Below, piece by piece: positions 9,546-19,013 of a stretch of DNA of 64,000 nucleotides. The position numbers were made by a program, and so were the translations under genes. Origin of the DNA: Fen-1301 sp963786395 (GTDB taxonomy: Bacteria; Bacteroidota; Ignavibacteria; Ignavibacteriales; Ignavibacteriaceae). Under the pieces are notes generated by a model. That model was not told the origin of the DNA. It ran no database searches and saw only the letters and a list, made by a program, of their open reading frames with translations. The number at the start of each line of letters is the position of its first letter. Position 1 is the first letter of the stretch. Where the stretch lies: NCBI GenBank assembly GCA_963786395.1, contig CAWAZD010000017.1:140084-204083 (forward strand). Direction: 5' to 3'.

Positions 9546-11438
9546 TTATTCTTCTAACGTAGAAATATTTCCCGGATCTTGCCCCAATGCTTTTGCTTTA
9601 AGCAGCCGGCGCATAATCTTTCCGCTTCGGGTTTTTGGAAGGCTATCAACTATCTCAATATGTTCGGGTTTAGCTATCGGACCGACTTCGTGCCCTACGT
9701 GTTGGCGCAGGTCTTCAATCAGATGATCAGTTCTTTCAACTCCGTTCCTCAAAATAACATAAGCATAAATCGCATTGCCCTTTACTTCATGAGGAAGTCC
9801 AATAGCAGCAGCTTCTGCAACTGCGGGATGACTTACAAGAGCACTTTCAATTTCGGCTGTTCCAAGTCTGTAACCAGAAACTTTTATAACATCATCTACT
9901 CTTCCTATAATCCAAAAATATCCATCCTCATCTTTCCTTGCGGAATCACCCGTAAGATAGACTCCGGGGAATTTACTCCAATACTGATTTACATACCGGT
10001 CAGGATCCTTATAAATTGTTCTGATCATTGCCGGCCATGGAGTTCGGATTACTAAAAAGCCTTCTTCATTTGGTCCTACAGGCACACCATTCTCATCAAG
10101 TATATCCATTACTAATCCCGGGAAAGGAAATGTTCCTGAGCCTGGCTTAAGTGGAACACTTGGCATAGGTGTTATCATAAACATGCCTGTTTCCGTCTGC
10201 CACCATGTATCCATGATAGGACAATTTTCTTTTCCAATCACTTTATGATACCATCTCCATGCTTCCGGATTTATTGGTTCGCCTACACTGCCTAATAAAC
10301 GCAAAGAAGAAAGATCATGCCTGTTCGGCCACGCTTCGCCGAATCGCATAAGACCGCGGATTGCTGTAGGAGCAGTGTATAATATATTTATTCCATACTT
10401 CTCTATCATTGACCACCAGCGGTTAGGATATGGAAAAGTAGGAGCTCCTTCATAAATAAATGAAGTTGCACCATTAAGCAGTGGACCATATACAATATAA
10501 CTATGCCCGGTTATCCATCCAGGATCAGCTGCGCACCAGTACCTGTCCTCTTCATGAATATCAAAAACATATTTCAATGTTGAATAAACACCAACCATGT
10601 AACCACCATGCGTATGAAGAATCGCTTTTGGTTTACCTGTTGTTCCTGAAGTGTACAACATAAACAAGGGGTCTTCAGCATCCATTATTTCAATGTTGCA
10701 GGAATTACTTGCTATCGGAAGAGCCATTAGTTCATGATACCACATGTCCCTGCCTGATTCCATATTTATTGGCTGCCCGGTTCTTTTTACAACAAGACAA
10801 CTTTCAACTGTTGCTGCCCTTTGGAGTGCTTCATCAGCTATCTGTTTTAACGGTATAATTTTGCCCCTTTGATATGCACCATCTGCAACAATTAAAATCT
10901 TTGACTGGCTGTCTTCCAATCTCTCGTGAAGTGCCTCAACAGAAAATCCTCCATAAACCACAGAATGTATCGCCCCTATTCTTGCACATGCAAGCATACC
11001 TATTACTAATTCCGGTATTCTTCCCATGTAAAGTGTTACCCTGTCTCCTTTCTTTACACCAAGACTCCGTAGTACATTTGCAAATTTGCAGGTCTCCCTT
11101 CTCATAGCAAAATATGACAATGCGCGGAAATCGCCGTTCTCACCCTCCCATATAAAGGCAAGTTTGTTTCTCCTTGGTGTATTTACATGAACATCCAGAC
11201 AATTATAGGCAATGTTTGTTTTACCACCTGTAAACCATTTATAAAATGGTTTCTTGCTGTCATCCAGAACTTTATCCCATTTCTTGAACCAATGAAGGTT
11301 CTTAGCTTCTTTTGCCCAAAAACCCTCCAGGTCTTCAGATGCAAATTTTACTAATTCATCATAGTCTTTGGAATAAGCCTTCTTGAGAACATCTTTTGAT
11401 GGATAAAAAACTTCACCGGATAATACTTTGTCAGTCAT
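9546..11438 (-). CDS. acs: Acetyl-coenzyme A synthetase
   Basis: Forms acetyl-CoA from acetate, CoA and ATP through acetyl-AMP. The adenylate-forming signature is YTSGTTGKPKAILHT. The Acs-type N-terminal region includes HWFKKWDKVLDDS and FTGGKTNIAYNCLDVH. WWQTETG and YLTGDSARKDEDGYFWIIGR are typical motifs, and the C-terminal KTRSGKIMRRLLK contains the catalytic lysine that is acetylated in this family. Two in-frame ATGs exist. I prefer the one at 11438 (MTDKVLSGEVFYPS, 630 residues) because GGAG lies six bases upstream of it, inside the longer 5' extension that starts at 11450. The enzyme points to acetate assimilation or recycling. The neighbouring fused E1 is on the same strand but 282 bases away. 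Confidence 0.95.
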   Translation of the reverse strand: MTDKVLSGEVFYPSKDVLKKAYSKDYDELVKFASEDLEGFWAKEAKNLHWFKKWDKVLDDSKKPFYKWFTGGKTNIAYNCLDVHVNTPRRNKLAFIWEGENGDFRALSYFAMRRETCKFANVLRSLGVKKGDRVTLYMGRIPELVIGMLACARIGAIHSVVYGGFSVEALHERLEDSQSKILIVADGAYQRGKIIPLKQIADEALQRAATVESCLVVKRTGQPINMESGRDMWYHELMALPIASNSCNIEIMDAEDPLFMLYTSGTTGKPKAILHTHGGYMVGVYSTLKYVFDIHEEDRYWCAADPGWITGHSYIVYGPLLNGATSFIYEGAPTFPYPNRWWSMIEKYGINILYTAPTAIRGLMRFGEAWPNRHDLSSLRLLGSVGEPINPEAWRWYHKVIGKENCPIMDTWWQTETGMFMITPMPSVPLKPGSGTFPFPGLVMDILDENGVPVGPNEEGFLVIRTPWPAMIRTIYKDPDRYVNQYWSKFPGVYLTGDSARKDEDGYFWIIGRVDDVIKVSGYRLGTAEIESALVSHPAVAEAAAIGLPHEVKGNAIYAYVILRNGVERTDHLIEDLRQHVGHEVGPIAKPEHIEIVDSLPKTRSGKIMRRLLKAKALGQDPGNISTLEE

Positions 11439-11732
11439 GTGGTACTCCATTTTTTATGGATATGAATGTTGTTAATTAAAATTATATAAACTTACTTTAA
11501 TGCTATTGCTAATTTATATTTCAATTATATAAATATGTAATAATGACCTTCTTTATAGCGTGATATAAGTCACCTTGAAACTCTTACTCCAGCCTCGAAT
11601 TTTCTTTAATGAGGCTGTCTCAAAAGGCCCATTTGTCATTCTGATCCCGACTTGTCAGGAGAAGAATCTGCATTTTATAAACAATTGGTTAGATTCTTCA
11701 GTCGCTCTTCTATATCATACTGTTACATCAAT

Positions 11733-13740
11733 TTAATATCTCAGCAAATATTCTAACTGTTCCTCAAATCTTTTCACAGGAAGAAAATTATTTTCTAATG
11801 AACTGGCAAAAGGAACCGGAGTATCAAGACTTCCTGATCTCACTACAGGAGCATCAAGATATTCAAAGCAATGTTCACTTATCCAGGCTGCTATTTCCCC
11901 GCCAAATCCCCCCGTTAAATTATCCTCATGTAATATCATCACCTTCCCGGTTTTCTTTACTGAATCCATTACTGCCTCCTTATCCCACGGCATAAGACTT
12001 CTAAGATCAATCAAATCAGCTGAAATATTTCCTGATTCTTTAAGAACCTGCTTAGCCCAGATTACTCCCATTCCATAAGTAATTATACTTACATCTTCAC
12101 CTTCAATTTCTATTTTGGCTTTACCAATTTCTACTGAATAATAATCATCAGGAATTTCTTCAGTTATAGTTCTGTATAATGCTTTATGTTCAAAGTACAT
12201 AACAGGATTAGGATCTTCTATAGCGGCTATTAACAAACCCTTTGCGTCAAAAGGATTAGATGGGTAAACAACTTTTAATCCCGGTGTGTGCGTAAACCAG
12301 GCTTCATTAGATTGTGAATGAAATGGTCCGGCACCAACACCGGCACCTGTTGGCATTCTTATTACAACATCGGCATTTTGTCCCCACCTGAAATATATCT
12401 TTGCAAGATTATTAATTACCTGAGTGAACCCGCTTGATATAAAATCAGCAAACTGCATTTCTATTACTGATTTACCTCCCATAATAGAATATCCTAACCC
12501 GCTGCCGATTATTGCCGATTCACATAAGGGAGTATTTCTGATTCTTGCTTTTCCGAATTTATCAACCAAACCTTCCGTAACCTTGAATACTCCTCCATAT
12601 TCAGCAATGTCCTGCCCCATTAAAATCAATTCGGGAAAATGTTCCAGGCATTGAGATAATGCATCTGATATTGCCCCGATAAATCTTTTATTACTCCTTG
12701 GAGAGACAGTTTGATTTACCTCTTTTGATTCTTTAATTGTATGTATGGTTTTATTATTCTCAGGTGCATATATTTCATCGGTTCCATTCAAAATATCTGG
12801 AATAATTTGCGGCTCCCCATATGATATTTCCCACTCCTTATCAACAAGTATATTAAAATTCTCTCTGGTTTTATTTATAAACATCTCATCAATAATATTC
12901 TGCTTCTTAAGGAAGTCCTCATAATTATCAACCGGATCTTTTACTTTCCATTCTTCCAGCAACTGTTTTGGAATATATGAATGTCCCCGAAGCTTCCTCA
13001 TGCCCTCTCATTCTGAATGTCATAGCTTCAATAATAACCGGTCTTTTATCCAACCTTATTATTTCGGCATATTTATTTATCGTTCTATATACTTCAAGAA
13101 CATTATTCCCCTCAATCCTAACAGCTTCAACTCCATAGCCTATTCCCTTATCGACTAATTCTTTGCATTTAAATTGTTCGTTGATGGGTGTAGAGAGTCC
13201 GTATCCGTTATTCTCTATCAGAAAGATTACAGGTAAATCCCATACCGCAGCTACATTCAATGCTTCATGAAAATCCCCCTCACTCGTCCCCCCCTCACCC
13301 GTAAAAACAATTGAACATTTCTTTTCCTTGTGCAAACTATACCAAAGTGAAATTCCATCTGCTACTGCAAACTGAGGTCCAAGATGGGATATCATCCCAA
13401 CGATGTGATGTTCTTTGGATCCAAAATGAAAAGATCTGTCTCTTCCTTTAGTAAATCCCCTTTCCTTTCCCTGAAATTGCGAAAATAAAGTGTGCAGTGG
13501 AATCTTCCGGACTGTAAATACTCCAAGGTTCCGGTGCATAGGTAAAATATATTCATCTCTGTCCATCGCCATAGCAGCCCCAACCGAAATTGCCTCCTGC
13601 CCCATTCCGGAAAACCATTTAGTTATCTTTCCCTGACGTAAAAGCTTTAACTTTTTTTCTTCAATTATCCGGGGAAGAAGAAGTTCTTTATAGATTGAAA
13701 TTAATATATTATCGTCAAAACCTTCTCTGTCAAATATCAT
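11733..13740 (-). CDS. Fused E1 alpha-beta subunit of a 2-oxoacid dehydrogenase complex (one-base frameshift near 12981)
   Basis: Thiamine-diphosphate E1 of a branched-chain or pyruvate-type 2-oxoacid dehydrogenase. The alpha half (13740 to about 12985) has the TPP motif GEGGTSEGDFHEALNVA..IENN and ends in RMRGHEEASGT. The beta half begins with a linker (PKQLLEEWKVKDPV) and then has GQDIAEYGGVFKVTEGL, RMPTGAGVGAGPFHSQS and a C-terminal transketolase domain (DLRSLMPWD). The two halves are in different frames. At about 12981 the minus strand reads ACATTCATATATTCC, and removing one T gives G-T-S-Y-I-P-K-Q and one 668-residue protein, the single-chain E1 common in Bacteroidota relatives. I therefore treat the shift as an inserted base. 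No E2 or E3 gene is in the window, so the substrate cannot be fixed. Confidence 0.88.
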
Positions 13741-14103
13741 TTCATTCCAGGCTAATCTATTATAATTTAAGTACTTAATATTATAAAAACCCGCCCGCCT
13801 TAATGTGATCTCATCACGGACATTTCCAGATAATCCTGAATGATACTCTTTTTTTTACCTTAAGTATTTTACAAATGATTCGATTACAAAACGATTTCAA
13901 AACGATTTTTTATAAAGAAATGATGACTTTAATAGTACTATATGAGTGATAATTGGATATTTGCCCGTAACAAAAGTTCTGCTTCCATTAAATCTGTACG
14001 ATTTCTATATGGGAAAGTTCAACAGCGACTCCCGTACTTTATGCTATTTTCTTCTTCCATTTTCATAACTTTGAATTTAGAAAAAAGCAAAATGAGTTGA
14101 TAA
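13741..14103. other. Divergent intergenic region between E1 and recQ with 11-bp repeats
   Basis: No gene is seen. The region separates divergently transcribed E1 and recQ and should hold both promoters. It contains three 11-bp units at 13881-13913 (CGATTACAAAA, CGATTTCAAAA, CGATTTTTTAT). Confidence 0.6.
13881..13913. repeat. Three tandem 11-bp units beginning CGATT
   Basis: Units CGATTACAAAA, CGATTTCAAAA and CGATTTTTTAT follow one another exactly, between the divergent E1 and recQ genes. The one-helical-turn spacing places the CGATT cores on one face of DNA, which could suit a regulator. Confidence 0.65.
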
Positions 14104-15561
14104 TTGGAACTACCCCTTAATATTTTAAATAAATACTTCGGCTTTACTGAATTCCGTGGTGAACAGGAAAATATAATAAACAGGATCGTTAACGAGCACG
14201 GGCATTCTCTGGTTCTGATGCCCACAGGCAGCGGGAAATCACTTTGCTATCAGGTGCCTGCAATGATGCTTGAAGGAGGAACAATTGTTATAAGCCCGCT
14301 AATTGCCCTCATGCAGGATCAGGTTGATGCCTTAAAGAAAAAAAACATCCCGGCGGGATTCATAAACTCTACCCTTTCCAAACAGGATAGAGAACTTCGG
14401 TTAGAACAATTCATTTCAGGAAAACTAAAACTTCTATATATAACCCCTGAACGATTCAGGAAAAAGGAATTTACTGACAGAATAAAAGAAAAGAATATTT
14501 CACTTCTTGCTATCGATGAAGCTCATTGTATTTCAGAATGGGGACATGATTTCCGACCTGATTATTCACGACTGGGTGAGTTCAGAAAGTTAATAAATAA
14601 TCCGCTTACTATAGCACTTACTGCAACTGCTACTCACGAGGTCCAACAGGATATCATCAAAAAGCTAAACCTCACTGAAAATGAGACAAAGATATTCCAT
14701 CAGGGAATTGAAAGACCAAATCTGCGCCTTGAAGCTGCTGATATTTTCGATGAAAAGGAAAAACTTCCAATTATATATGACGTTAATAATAGGTACCACG
14801 GCTCGGGAATTATTTATTTTGCACTGATACAAACGCTTGAGCGCTTCTCTGAAAAACTGGGTGATAAAAAATATAGACATGGAACATACCATGGCAAACT
14901 TCCGGATCAAATCAGAAAAAGAAGACAAAGGGATTTCTTAGGCGGCAAAGAAAATCTGATCCTTGCAACCAATGCATTCGGTATGGGAATAGATAAACCG
15001 GATATCCGTTTTGTTATCCATGCTGAAGTTCCCTCTTCCATCGAATCCTACTATCAGGAGATCGGGCGCGCAGGCAGAGATGGAGAACATTCCTTATGCC
15101 TTCTGCTGTATAACCAGGAAGACCTTTATACTCAGATGGAATTTATTAAGTGGTCTAATCCCGGTACGGATTTTTATTATGCACTGTTTGATCTTTTACA
15201 AAGAGATCTGCAAAGAGCTAACTCGGAAGGCATTGATTTTTTAAGGGAACAAATGAATTTCAAAAACCGAAAGGATTTCAGAATTGAAACTGCCTTAAGT
15301 ATGCTTGACCGTTACACAGTTACTGAAGGTTCAATTGAAAATAAAAACCTTTCAATTGTTGATGAACTACCTGAGCAGCTCCAGGATGATATATTCATGA
15401 AAGAAAAACTTCTGAACGATAACAAGAAACTTCTTTCAATGGTAAATTATTTCAGAAGCAATGAATGCCGGCGGGTATTTATTTCAGATTATTTTGGATT
15501 CCCAGGTGAAAAGCCCTGCGGTAATTGCGATAACTGTACTAAAAATCAAAGGGAATCCTGA
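14104..15561 (+). CDS. recQ: RecQ-family ATP-dependent DNA helicase, short form
   Basis: A 485-residue superfamily 2 DNA helicase. Walker A PTGSGKS is at residues 40-46. The RecQ motif 0 region (YFGFTEFRGEQENII) precedes it. The box AIDEAHCISEWGHDFRPDY is near residue 135, and motif VI QEIGRAGRDG is present. A C-terminal four-cysteine zinc site (about 454-480, SNECRR...CGNCDNC) closes the protein. The winged-helix RQC extension and HRDC domain of long RecQs are absent. The start is TTG at 14104: the only nearby upstream ATG in frame (14092) is followed at once by stops. TSUP gene translation begins one base after its stop. The role is probably recombination and replication-fork repair. Confidence 0.9.
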   Translation: MELPLNILNKYFGFTEFRGEQENIINRIVNEHGHSLVLMPTGSGKSLCYQVPAMMLEGGTIVISPLIALMQDQVDALKKKNIPAGFINSTLSKQDRELRLEQFISGKLKLLYITPERFRKKEFTDRIKEKNISLLAIDEAHCISEWGHDFRPDYSRLGEFRKLINNPLTIALTATATHEVQQDIIKKLNLTENETKIFHQGIERPNLRLEAADIFDEKEKLPIIYDVNNRYHGSGIIYFALIQTLERFSEKLGDKKYRHGTYHGKLPDQIRKRRQRDFLGGKENLILATNAFGMGIDKPDIRFVIHAEVPSSIESYYQEIGRAGRDGEHSLCLLLYNQEDLYTQMEFIKWSNPGTDFYYALFDLLQRDLQRANSEGIDFLREQMNFKNRKDFRIETALSMLDRYTVTEGSIENKNLSIVDELPEQLQDDIFMKEKLLNDNKKLLSMVNYFRSNECRRVFISDYFGFPGEKPCGNCDNCTKNQRES

Positions 15562-15562
15562 T

Positions 15563-16324
15563 TTGGTTGTACAACTTTGGCACTATCCTATATTGTTCCT
15601 AACAGCTTTTATTGCCGGCTTAGTCGATTCTATTGCTGGCGGCGGCGGAATAATTACTCTTCCTGTGTTTTTAAGTCTTGGCTACCCGCCTCACCTTGCA
15701 CTTGGGACTAATAAATTCCAGGCAAGTTTCGGAAGTTATACCGCTTCATATTACTATATCAAAAAAGATGTCGTTAACTTAAAAGCCTGCTTTGTTGGAA
15801 TCCTTTTCACTTTAATTGGATCAGCAATAGGTACATGGACTGTTCAGCAGGTTAGCAGCGATGTTCTGAAATATATTATCCCTTTTCTTTTAATCGCTAT
15901 AATTATTTACTCTTTTATAAAAACTAATCTTGGAGAAGATGATCTTCATGCCAGGATGAATGAAAATATATTTTACTTTATTGCCGGAATCTGCCTTGGA
16001 TTTTATGACGGTTTCTTTGGCCCGGGTGTTGGAAGTTTCTGGGCTATTGCTTTCGTTATTGGGCTTGGTTTTAATTTAAGAAAAGCAACCGGCTACACCA
16101 AAGTAATGAATTTCACCAGTAATATTGTCTCTTTAATAATTTTTATTATTGGCGGGTATGTTGTATTTACTGCAGGTATTGTGATGGCTGTCGGTCAAAT
16201 TGCCGGTTCTAAATTGGGAGCTGAATTAGTAATTAAAAAAGGTGTGAAATTTATCAGACCCATCTTTATAACTATCGTAATTCTAACAACATTAAAAATT
16301 ATTTATGACAGGTTTCTACTTTAA
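15563..16324 (+). CDS. TSUP/TauE family membrane transporter (sulfite/anion exporter type)
   Basis: A 253-residue integral membrane protein with about eight hydrophobic segments. It has the duplicated family motif: AGLVDSIAGGGGIITLPV near the N-terminus and GFYDGFFGPGVGSFWAI in the second half, plus LALGTNKFQASFGS. Members move sulfite, sulfonates or related organic anions, but the substrate cannot be read from the sequence. The frame is open well upstream inside recQ. I start at TTG 15563 because AAAGGGA lies just before it and the membrane protein then begins directly with its first helix. It follows recQ with one base between stop and start, so the two are probably co-transcribed although functionally unrelated. 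Confidence 0.85.
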   Translation: MVVQLWHYPILFLTAFIAGLVDSIAGGGGIITLPVFLSLGYPPHLALGTNKFQASFGSYTASYYYIKKDVVNLKACFVGILFTLIGSAIGTWTVQQVSSDVLKYIIPFLLIAIIIYSFIKTNLGEDDLHARMNENIFYFIAGICLGFYDGFFGPGVGSFWAIAFVIGLGFNLRKATGYTKVMNFTSNIVSLIIFIIGGYVVFTAGIVMAVGQIAGSKLGAELVIKKGVKFIRPIFITIVILTTLKIIYDRFLL

Positions 16325-16432
16325 GATGTGACTAAAATTGTATGGATAAATTTATGCAGTTCTATTTATTCCAGAGTATTTATTTTTGGATAAATAAGAG
16401 TTCAAAAAATCATGCCCTTTTGAACTAACTTT

Positions 16433-16473
16433 AGCTGCCGGAATCGCTCCCTCATTTCCGGCAGCTTTTTTTT
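16433..16473 (+). terminator. Rho-independent terminator after the TSUP gene
   Basis: AGCTGCCGGAA (16433-16443) pairs perfectly with TTCCGGCAGCT (16455-16465) across a 12-base loop, and a run of T follows to 16473. It sits about 110 bases after the TSUP stop. Confidence 0.9.
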
Positions 16474-16534
16474 AATTGCGCGAAGCGATTGTCATCTCCT
16501 CCTTTTTCCTTTTAACTTTTACCTTTTACCTTAC

Positions 16535-17413
16535 TTATCCTATCTCATCCGGTTCAATGTGAACAGTTACCTTGCTGGTAGGAATCAACTTCGATATTTC
16601 TTCTTCAACACTTTCTGAAATACTATGGGCTTTTTCTATAGATAATCCTTTATCTACATGTATATTTAACTCAACAAATTGGGTTGAGCCAGATTCCCGC
16701 ACCCGCAAATCATGAAATTTTAACACACCCGGTATAGATTTAATTGCCTGGTTTAATTGTTCAACTATCCGGTCAGGAGCTCTGTCCATAAGTGCATCAA
16801 AAGCTTTCCTCCCCATCCTGTAACTTACACTCAATACAATCATAGCCACAAAAAGTGCGGCAATTGAGTCAGCATAAAAGAATTTAAAAGCCGCACCGGC
16901 TAATCCGAATAAAACAACACATGAACTCCATATATCAGTTGAAAAATGAAGTGCATCAGCTTCAAGTGCCTGACTGTTATATTGTCTTGCAACTTTGTAA
17001 AGAGCTCTTGATCTTGTTATGTCTACAATTATTGAAGTTGCTATTACTATAAAACTCCATACTGTAACTTCAATTTCAATATTTTTGGTAATAAGACGAT
17101 GACATGCTTCGAATATAATCCAGACACATGTTACAACTAAAAGAAATGTCTCTATCAATGCAGAAATGTTCTCTATCCTGCCATGTCCATAATTGTGTTC
17201 CTTATCCGCAGGTAAATCGGAAAACTTAACAGCAAAAAAGGTTATTACTGCTGCTATCAGGTCCAGTCCTGAATGGAGCGCTTCCGATAATATTCCAAGA
17301 CTTCCGGTAAGAGCACCGATAATCAGTTTGATTGATGTAAGAAATATTGCAGCCAGTACAGAAGAAAACGCAATACTTTTCTTATGTTCTGTACCAGATT
17401 CTGTTGTTTCCAT
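16535..17413 (-). CDS. Cation diffusion facilitator family metal transporter
   Basis: A 292-residue CDF protein that exports divalent metals such as Zn, Co, Fe or Mn by proton exchange in the cytoplasmic membrane. Metal-site pairs are visible: SEALHSGLDLIAA in TM2 (H and D ligands) and LEADALHFSTDIWSS in TM5. The conserved YGHGRIENISALIE loop follows TM2. The C-terminal ferredoxin-like cytoplasmic domain (about 210-292) ends in KVTVHIEPDE, with a histidine for metal sensing. The HxxxD/HxxxD ligand set is the zinc/iron style, but the metal is not certain. It is monocistronic and convergent with the TSUP gene, with the terminator between. Confidence 0.92.
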   Translation of the reverse strand: METTESGTEHKKSIAFSSVLAAIFLTSIKLIIGALTGSLGILSEALHSGLDLIAAVITFFAVKFSDLPADKEHNYGHGRIENISALIETFLLVVTCVWIIFEACHRLITKNIEIEVTVWSFIVIATSIIVDITRSRALYKVARQYNSQALEADALHFSTDIWSSCVVLFGLAGAAFKFFYADSIAALFVAMIVLSVSYRMGRKAFDALMDRAPDRIVEQLNQAIKSIPGVLKFHDLRVRESGSTQFVELNIHVDKGLSIEKAHSISESVEEEISKLIPTSKVTVHIEPDEIG

Positions 17414-17531
17414 ACGGATAATTTAATTGTTTATTAAAGCTTTGCTAAAATAAATAAAATAACTTTATAATATGGTTTTCTAATCTATTTTTCTTTATTA
17501 TGTTTAACTATGAAATTGAGTGAAAAGTAGC

Positions 17532-17942
17532 ATGAAAAAGTATTACCTGATAGGTGGACTGTTGGTCTTATCTGTATTCATTGCAATTATATACAACAGA
17601 ATTACTCAGATCAGGGTTGAAGTAACTGATATTTCTTCTGATTATGCTAATAATAAACCCGAAGCAGATGCAAAGTATTTGGATAAAACTATCTATGTGG
17701 ATGGAGTAGTTAAAGCGTATTATAAAGTACTTGGGACAAGAAATGTCCTTGAGCTTGATACTTACAATACAGGTAAGAATGTCTTTTTCTTTTTCACTAA
17801 TGAAAAAGAAGAGAATATTGCCGGGCAGCTTCAGCAGGGTGATAAAGTAACTGTTAAAGGAAAATGCCTCGGGACTAACTCGTACGTCTTTCTTGATGGT
17901 GTTAAATTTGAAGTAATTGATATAACTAATAAATTAAGATGA
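17532..17942 (+). CDS. Membrane-anchored OB-fold (tRNA_anti-like) protein
   Basis: A 136-residue protein with one N-terminal membrane helix (LIGGLLVLSVFIAIIY) and a C-terminal OB-fold-like domain. The segment DKTIYVDGVVKAYYKV...LQQGDKVTVKGKCLGTN has the strand pattern of the tRNA_anti-like family, which is common in Bacteroidetes relatives and has no known function. The ATG at 17532 is preferred to the GTG at 17520, since it starts directly with the basic MKKYY before the helix. The protein probably faces the periplasm. A 22-codon ORF overlaps its stop. Confidence 0.75.
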   Translation: MKKYYLIGGLLVLSVFIAIIYNRITQIRVEVTDISSDYANNKPEADAKYLDKTIYVDGVVKAYYKVLGTRNVLELDTYNTGKNVFFFFTNEKEENIAGQLQQGDKVTVKGKCLGTNSYVFLDGVKFEVIDITNKLR

Positions 17943-18007
17943 GTCTATTCGGAAAGATCAGAAGAATCTTCATCTTTAATAACGAAGATTCTTCCGTTGA
18001 GAAATAA
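17939..18007 (+). CDS. Possible 22-codon microprotein overlapping the preceding stop
   Basis: ATG at 17939 overlaps the upstream TGA (ATGA) and reads MSLFGKIRRIFIFNNEDSSV..., 22 residues, ending in TAA. The start has a basic amphipathic look. The same DNA also forms an inverted repeat (GAAGAATCTTC with GAAGATTCTTC), so it may be only a transcription terminator between convergent genes. Support is weak. Confidence 0.2.
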   Translation: MSLFGKIRRIFIFNNEDSSVEK

Positions 18008-18019
18008 TTTCAATGCAGG

Positions 18020-18658
18020 TCAATAATAAAATCTTACCCCAAGGCGGAACAGCATACCACTCATATCAATAATTCTTTCATAGGTTATTTTTCTCCCGTT
18101 ATTTGAAGGATCATTTACTTCATATGTCCAGCTTGGCTGAGAATAATGATAAGCAATCTCTCCAAAGACCTCTGACCTTTTACCAATAGCATAAGTTCCA
18201 CCGGCACCTATACGCCAGTTAAATGAAAATGCCGTATGGAAATCATTTTTGGACGGGTCATCAAAGTTGCTGTAGCTAATAAATAATGCCTCAAATCCTA
18301 ACCCTCCAAGAGCATATACTTCTGAAAGCGGTGTAATAGGAAATCTAACATTTATATTAGCCATTATAGGGAAATCATGCAGATTAGTACTTGCCTTTAA
18401 AAGATTGTTAGTCACTCCAACCGGATATAACTGATCTGCAAAATTAACAACAGTTGCATCCGTATAATTCGAATGGTACCAGTCAATACTCCAGCCGAAA
18501 CTCACATTTGGATCAAAGAAATGCGATCCCTCGTAACCCACAATAAATCCTGCACCGGCAGAGGATGGGACAAACGATCCCAGTTTTATTGCAGATGTAT
18601 TCCATTGTGCAAACAACGGTAACGGTAATAATGTTATTAACAACAAGTACTTTTTCAT
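18020..18658 (-). CDS. Outer-membrane beta-barrel protein
   Basis: A 212-residue protein with a cleavable signal peptide (LLLITLLPLPLFAQ, cleavage after FAQ). What follows is alternating hydrophobic/polar strands typical of a small eight-stranded barrel (for example GAGFIVGYEGSHFFDPNVSF, VYALGGLGFEALFISYSN, FNWRIGAGGTYAIGKRSEV), ending in a terminal aromatic strand (FRLGVRFYY) of the kind recognised by BamA. The function is not identifiable; it resembles the general OmpA/opacity-like porin fold. It stands alone, convergent with the upstream OB-fold gene. Confidence 0.82.
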   Translation of the reverse strand: MKKYLLLITLLPLPLFAQWNTSAIKLGSFVPSSAGAGFIVGYEGSHFFDPNVSFGWSIDWYHSNYTDATVVNFADQLYPVGVTNNLLKASTNLHDFPIMANINVRFPITPLSEVYALGGLGFEALFISYSNFDDPSKNDFHTAFSFNWRIGAGGTYAIGKRSEVFGEIAYHYSQPSWTYEVNDPSNNGRKITYERIIDMSGMLFRLGVRFYY

Positions 18659-19013
18659 AGTTTCCTCAAATTCGTTTCCTAATTATACTCAAATGAGGTG
18701 CCAGACTCAAACTCAAGGCATTGTGCCTTAATTGGACAAATGAACCCGCTAATTGTATTAAAATCAATACATTCTGTCTTATTCAGTATACAATACCTTG
18801 CTTTATTTTTCCTCTTAATCCCAGGCATAAATACCTGGGCTAATGAACTATAAAACAAATATTAAATTAGCCCAGTCCTTTAGGACTGGGTAAATGTAAT
18901 AACCTTAAAATACCTATGCCATTTATGGCATTGGAAACGATACAGAAGACAAAAACTTTCCTTATTTTTAATATCTAATTTATAATTTCTAATTTTTAAT
19001 TTTTAATTCATCA
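18659..19013. other. Intergenic region with three successive palindromes
   Basis: No gene is seen. It contains palindromes at 18820-18839, 18871-18890 and 18917-18930. Immediately before the phosphatase start is an AT-rich leader with TAATTTT period-7 repeats (18976-19008). Confidence 0.65.
18820..18930. repeat. Cluster of three palindromes (CCCAGG, CCCAGTCC and TGCCAT types)
   Basis: CCCAGGCATAAATACCTGGG (18820-18839), CCCAGTCCTTTAGGACTGGG (18871-18890) and TGCCATTTATGGCA (18917-18930) are spaced about 50 bases apart. A truncated copy of the first type occurs at 748. They look like a compound mobile or structural repeat. Confidence 0.75.

Noticed and set aside
11635..11672. Imperfect inverted repeat near CCCGACTTGTCAGGAG after acs as an insertion-element end
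   Set aside because: Only one copy in the window and no transposase nearby; left unannotated.
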